The position numbers and the translations under genes are program-made. From contig JACTAT010000241.1 in the NCBI GenBank assembly GCA_014526335.1, positions 68,531-132,530 of the forward strand: a DNA stretch of 64,000 bases, given 5' to 3'. How positions within the stretch are numbered: position 1 is the stretch's first letter; each line of letters starts with the position of its first letter. The notes beneath the pieces are model-generated. The model searched no databases. It saw only the letters and a program-made list of their open reading frames with translations, and was not told the origin of the DNA. Positions 60,826-64,000 of this stretch are shown here, in pieces. The DNA comes from Chrysaora quinquecirrha. Taxonomy: Eukaryota; Cnidaria; Scyphozoa; Semaeostomeae; Pelagiidae.

Positions 60826-61916
60826 TTGATGTCCTTTTCTGATTTCTTAAATTTGTTTCCGATATCTATATGTAAAACAGAAGAATAGAGTCAATGCAAA
60901 ATAATTATGAATTTGTTGCACTTTATAAATTTTAGAATCGATATCTTTTCATTACCTTCACGCATTATCGCAAAGAATAAGTACATGCCAGAAATGTCTT
61001 CGACATACTGAACAATGACTTCCCCTACCCGTCTTAGGGTGTTTTTGTTTAATATTTTTCATAAAGCTGACTGATTGTATGCTTAAAGTCTTTACCATTT
61101 TGAATTGCCTGTAGAAGTCAAGAAGTAACTATAAATTATCTTCTACACTCAAGTTTACGGCGGCATTCAGTGCATCAACTGTGTTACTGCTAATGTAGTT
61201 GAGCTAATAAAGGATGGCTTGGTGCCGCCTAATCATGAAAGGAAGCAACCAAGAATGTCACTAGATGTAGCAGTCGCAAATGCTGTCTGTTGAGAAGTGT
61301 CACCGTCTTTGGGTGTTCCTTGTTCCCAGTCCTCCCTGTTCGCAGGTGCTAGTCAAGTTTCTTCCCATGGTGACGACTTTTCGAAACATTCGTCTGTTTT
61401 GAAGAGAGTTCGTAGTCAGGTGGCAGGCGTAACAGTAAGATAGAACACGCAAGGTAAACGTATACCAAAATGGAAAGTATCACTAAGGGAACTCTTGTAA
61501 ATTGTTGCTTGTGTTTTTATCATTGCTGAATATATGCTTGAAATGTTATTGTGGACCTTATTTTCTTTGTGACCTCAAACCTCAAATTCACAACAATGTC
61601 CTCGATCAGATTGAAGACATAAACATATTCCACTAACCGTATCGTCAGGACAAAACTTCAGATCCTGGTTTACAAAGAGACACTTGGCCTGGCTGTAGTC
61701 ATTTGAAATATTCCGTTCAACCACTCAAAAGCAAAGAAAGAAACAAACATCGGCATAAGACTTCAAAAAGTCAGTTAGTTTTTCTAACTAACAAAATGTT
61801 CGGAATGAAAAGCCAATGTTCAGTATATTGTAGTGTCCAGTTCGAAATTGTAGAAAACGTTCTCGAAAGTCTCCTCAGGAAATTTGTTAGGAAGAGCCCT
61901 ATACATTGTGTTAACA
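60826..61916. other. No gene recognised
   Basis: AT-rich, no repeats or motifs I can support. Confidence 0.35.
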
Positions 61917-63640
61917 TTAAAAGAAGATGGGTGTTCCAAAACGAGGAACGCGGGCCGTAATGGAAACTTGCCTAAAATCTTCACGTTTTGTCCTTATTTT
62001 TACGTAAAGAGGAGCTTCATCTCCTTTCATTAGATATGAGGGCAAGATTGTAGAAAAGGCAAACTTTAGTCGTAATATCGCACCTTGTATATAGATATTA
62101 CGCTTGTCAATTAAGTTTTTTAATGGAGTTGGAAACATTTGCCAAAGAATCGCAGACTTGGAATCCTGCAGGACAAAATATTTGAAATGAATGAGTGATA
62201 TATAGAAGCGAACTGAAGAGAGAATGTACGTTTTAGAAGGCATTAGGTATACCTCTATATATAGCTAACACAGCTTACCTGTAGGAGAAGACCAATGTGG
62301 AAGACTGTAACTTTTTCATCTGATTGATACATCTGCTTTATAGCCTCCTTGTAGCTGCAATTCTTCGTTTCCATATAAAATTGTGTGAAAAGCTCAGGCA
62401 TCACAATCAGGGGGAAAACATTTCCGCGTGTCAAACCAAAATTGTCTGGAATTGTCTTTGCAACTATTCCCCCATAGTCGAATAGCTTGTCGTAATTTGG
62501 CTCTCTATGAAACGAAAAGATCTCTCTATCTACAAGTTTACGCAAGCTTGGTATTTTTCTTTGCCCATTGCCTTTAATAGGTATTGGGTTTCTCTAGAGG
62601 CTCTCGACAAAAACATTCTCTTGCTGGTCAGCACAGCAGCAACTCTTTCTGATATCAATTGCCCGTTTGCAAATTTCTGTCTGGCTTTGCGAAGGAAGTC
62701 AACAAGTTTTGTTTTATTTTTCCTGAAACTTATGGCTAGTTCATCGTCATCTACCATTGACTTTGAATCTTCTGAGTCCGATGTAGCCGAGGAACTGTCA
62801 CTATGGACAGTATCTTATTGGAAAATAACATCAGCATCGTTTTCATTTTCGTTGTTTTCGTTTGATTGAAGTTTATCACATTCAATATCACTGTCATATG
62901 CACACAGCATTTTATATGCAACCCACATTCGCAACATAGGCATATCACGTCTTGTTGGAAGTTGCATTTTTCGATGTAGCATTGCAAAGGCATTCATACA
63001 CACCACAATCATAGCCGTTTGTCTGTTTACTGATATCATTGGGACTTACCAGTCTCCATTGTTCCCGTTGGAATGGTGCTTCAAAGTGCGCGCACCATGT
63101 CTTTACGAGGCTGAGAATGATGGAGAAAACTTCAGGGTAGATGTTATGCATCGAGTCACAATGAATTATATTCGATACCTTTTGAAAAATCCCAGCAACT
63201 GTCCAATGCAAATCTCGACTTTTGCTTGACCGGTCGTGTACTGGAAAAATAATGACGTCTTTTTCTAGCCATTGACCATTTGTCATTAAGTTGTAGACTT
63301 CACTGGTTGGTCTTCCTTCCGCAAGGGATGTTATTAAATTTGTTGTTACAGCATTAGCATTGATCGATGACACCTCTTTAGACAACACATCAATACACGA
63401 CTGGATGCAAATGTCATTTAGCCATCTTTTCCCAGCTACTCGTAGAATATCTTCTTCATGCACTCCGGTCGAGTTTAGAAGAAACCGATTATTCCGTAAC
63501 CAAATATTTTGAACTCCTTCAACTTGAAGGGAATCTAAGACGCAGGAATCGGTAGAAGAATCATTTCCTCTCGCATCTTTGGCATTAAAATAATCTGATC
63601 TTACATTAAAAGGATGTAAGTTGTTGTTGCAAACTTTGGA
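61917..63640 (-). pseudogene. Ulp1-like cysteine protease gene, spliced and broken
   Basis: The frame is open from about 63640 (FNAKDARGNDSSTDSCVLDS) into RWLNDICIQSCIDVL, VHDRSSKSRDLHW (catalytic His), IIHCDSMHN (Asp) and QTNGYDCGVY (catalytic Cys): the C48/Ulp1 order. A frame change near 63005 moves to CMNAFAMLHRKMQLP, a TAA lies at 62815-62817, and another change occurs near 62545. The next exon part ends at 62279 with a GTAAGC donor, intron 62278-62166 (acceptor TGCAG), last exon 62165-61917 (DSKSAILWQMFPTPLKNLID). Ulp1 domains of this kind are common in DNA transposons and in host deSUMOylating enzymes. The breaks suggest a pseudogene of mobile origin. Confidence 0.65.
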
Positions 63641-64000
63641 TCTTGGAGCTTGGTTTCCGTTGGCATTTTAGTTACAGTGGTGTCATTAAAAGTTGTTGCA
63701 ATGCCATTTCCATCAAATATGATAAAATAATTATGCCCAGAATACTGTGTTCGTACATCAAGATTAACTGCTGCAACGAGCTGATAAAGCAGAGGTGTCG
63801 AACTATTCCTGTTTGCACATATCTTAATATCCAGTACTTCCTCGACTCTGATCGATGTCTTGTTAAGGCGGCCAGAAAGCATAGGACCATAAACACGATT
63901 TGTCTCAAGAACAAGAACCGTTGGTGCATTAATTTTCATACAGAGATAGTAGTAAGTGCCTTGCGAGGACGAGCCCGATCTATCTTTGCTACTATTTTTC
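63601..64000 (-). pseudogene. USP-type deubiquitinase C-terminal half, partial
   Basis: The frame is open to the window edge. PTVLVLETNRVYGPMLSGRL then VEEVLDIKI resembles the 'PxvLvixLxRF...K...V..P..LD' region of USPs. LYQLVAAVNLDVRTQYSGHN carries the catalytic His (SGH), and FNDTTVTKM with YILLM at the end matches the final FDD/AYILFY block. It continues beyond the window. It lies immediately upstream of the Ulp1-like region on the same strand but in another frame; one gene encoding both is possible. Confidence 0.55.

Overview
The window is nuclear DNA from an animal, most likely an aquatic invertebrate (cnidarian-like, not resolved). It is AT-rich and repeat-rich, with spliceosomal GT-AG introns, non-LTR and BEL/Pao retrotransposons, several DNA transposon families and a Polinton/Maverick. 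No ordinary host gene is clearly complete; almost everything recognisable is mobile or was mobile.

Layout. 1-4.9 kb: inverted minisatellite arrays, two palindromic foldback elements, a MITE and ATC microsatellites. 5.06-7.70 kb: a decayed DNA transposon with ~340-bp inverted ends. 8.4-13.5 kb: repeats, a PIF/Harbinger-type MITE (TAA target duplication), a 5'-truncated LINE and two tRNA-like sequences. 13.74-45.42 kb: two head-to-tail copies of a composite repeat ('unit': GC hairpin cluster, 8-bp TTGCYCAG minisatellite, AT-rich spacer, distal ORF-bearing block). Copy 1 is split by a LINE (about 17.33-41.48 kb) with SGNH-esterase, endonuclease and RT domains. That LINE is split by an 18,753-bp Polinton (18948-37700, 6-bp target duplication GACGGA) and by a 1,112-bp TIR element (38502-39613, 3-bp duplication TAT). 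45.42-46.44 kb: GATCAG minisatellite. 46.5-48.65 kb: an orphan cassette with a C2H2 protein and a Bcl-2-like gene whose upstream region carries long heat-shock-element arrays. 49.33-53.58 kb: BEL/Pao element. 53.6-55.8 kb: LINE on the minus strand. 57.3-59.5 kb: LINE fragment interrupted by unit copy 3. 59.9-60.5 kb: a 184-bp triplicate. 61.9-64.0 kb: a decayed USP-like plus Ulp1-like gene.

The Polinton encodes, leftward, a membrane protein, adenovirus-type protease, double-jelly-roll major capsid protein, basic core-like protein, penton-type minor capsid protein, integrase, packaging ATPase and several Polinton-type unknowns, plus a Bcl-2-like protein and a spliced 224-aa protein. Rightward it encodes a spliced protein-primed DNA polymerase B. 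The replication and packaging genes carry frameshifts, a nonsense codon or insertions (an 880-bp element in the protease, a 322-bp hAT-type MITE with 8-bp duplication in a basic protein), so the copy is a relic; several accessory genes, including the Bcl-2-like one, are still open. Many of its genes have a TATAAATT box 50-90 bp upstream of the start codon, and the same box precedes both genes of the orphan cassette at 46.5-48.4 kb. That suggests, but does not prove, that the cassette also comes from a virus-like element.
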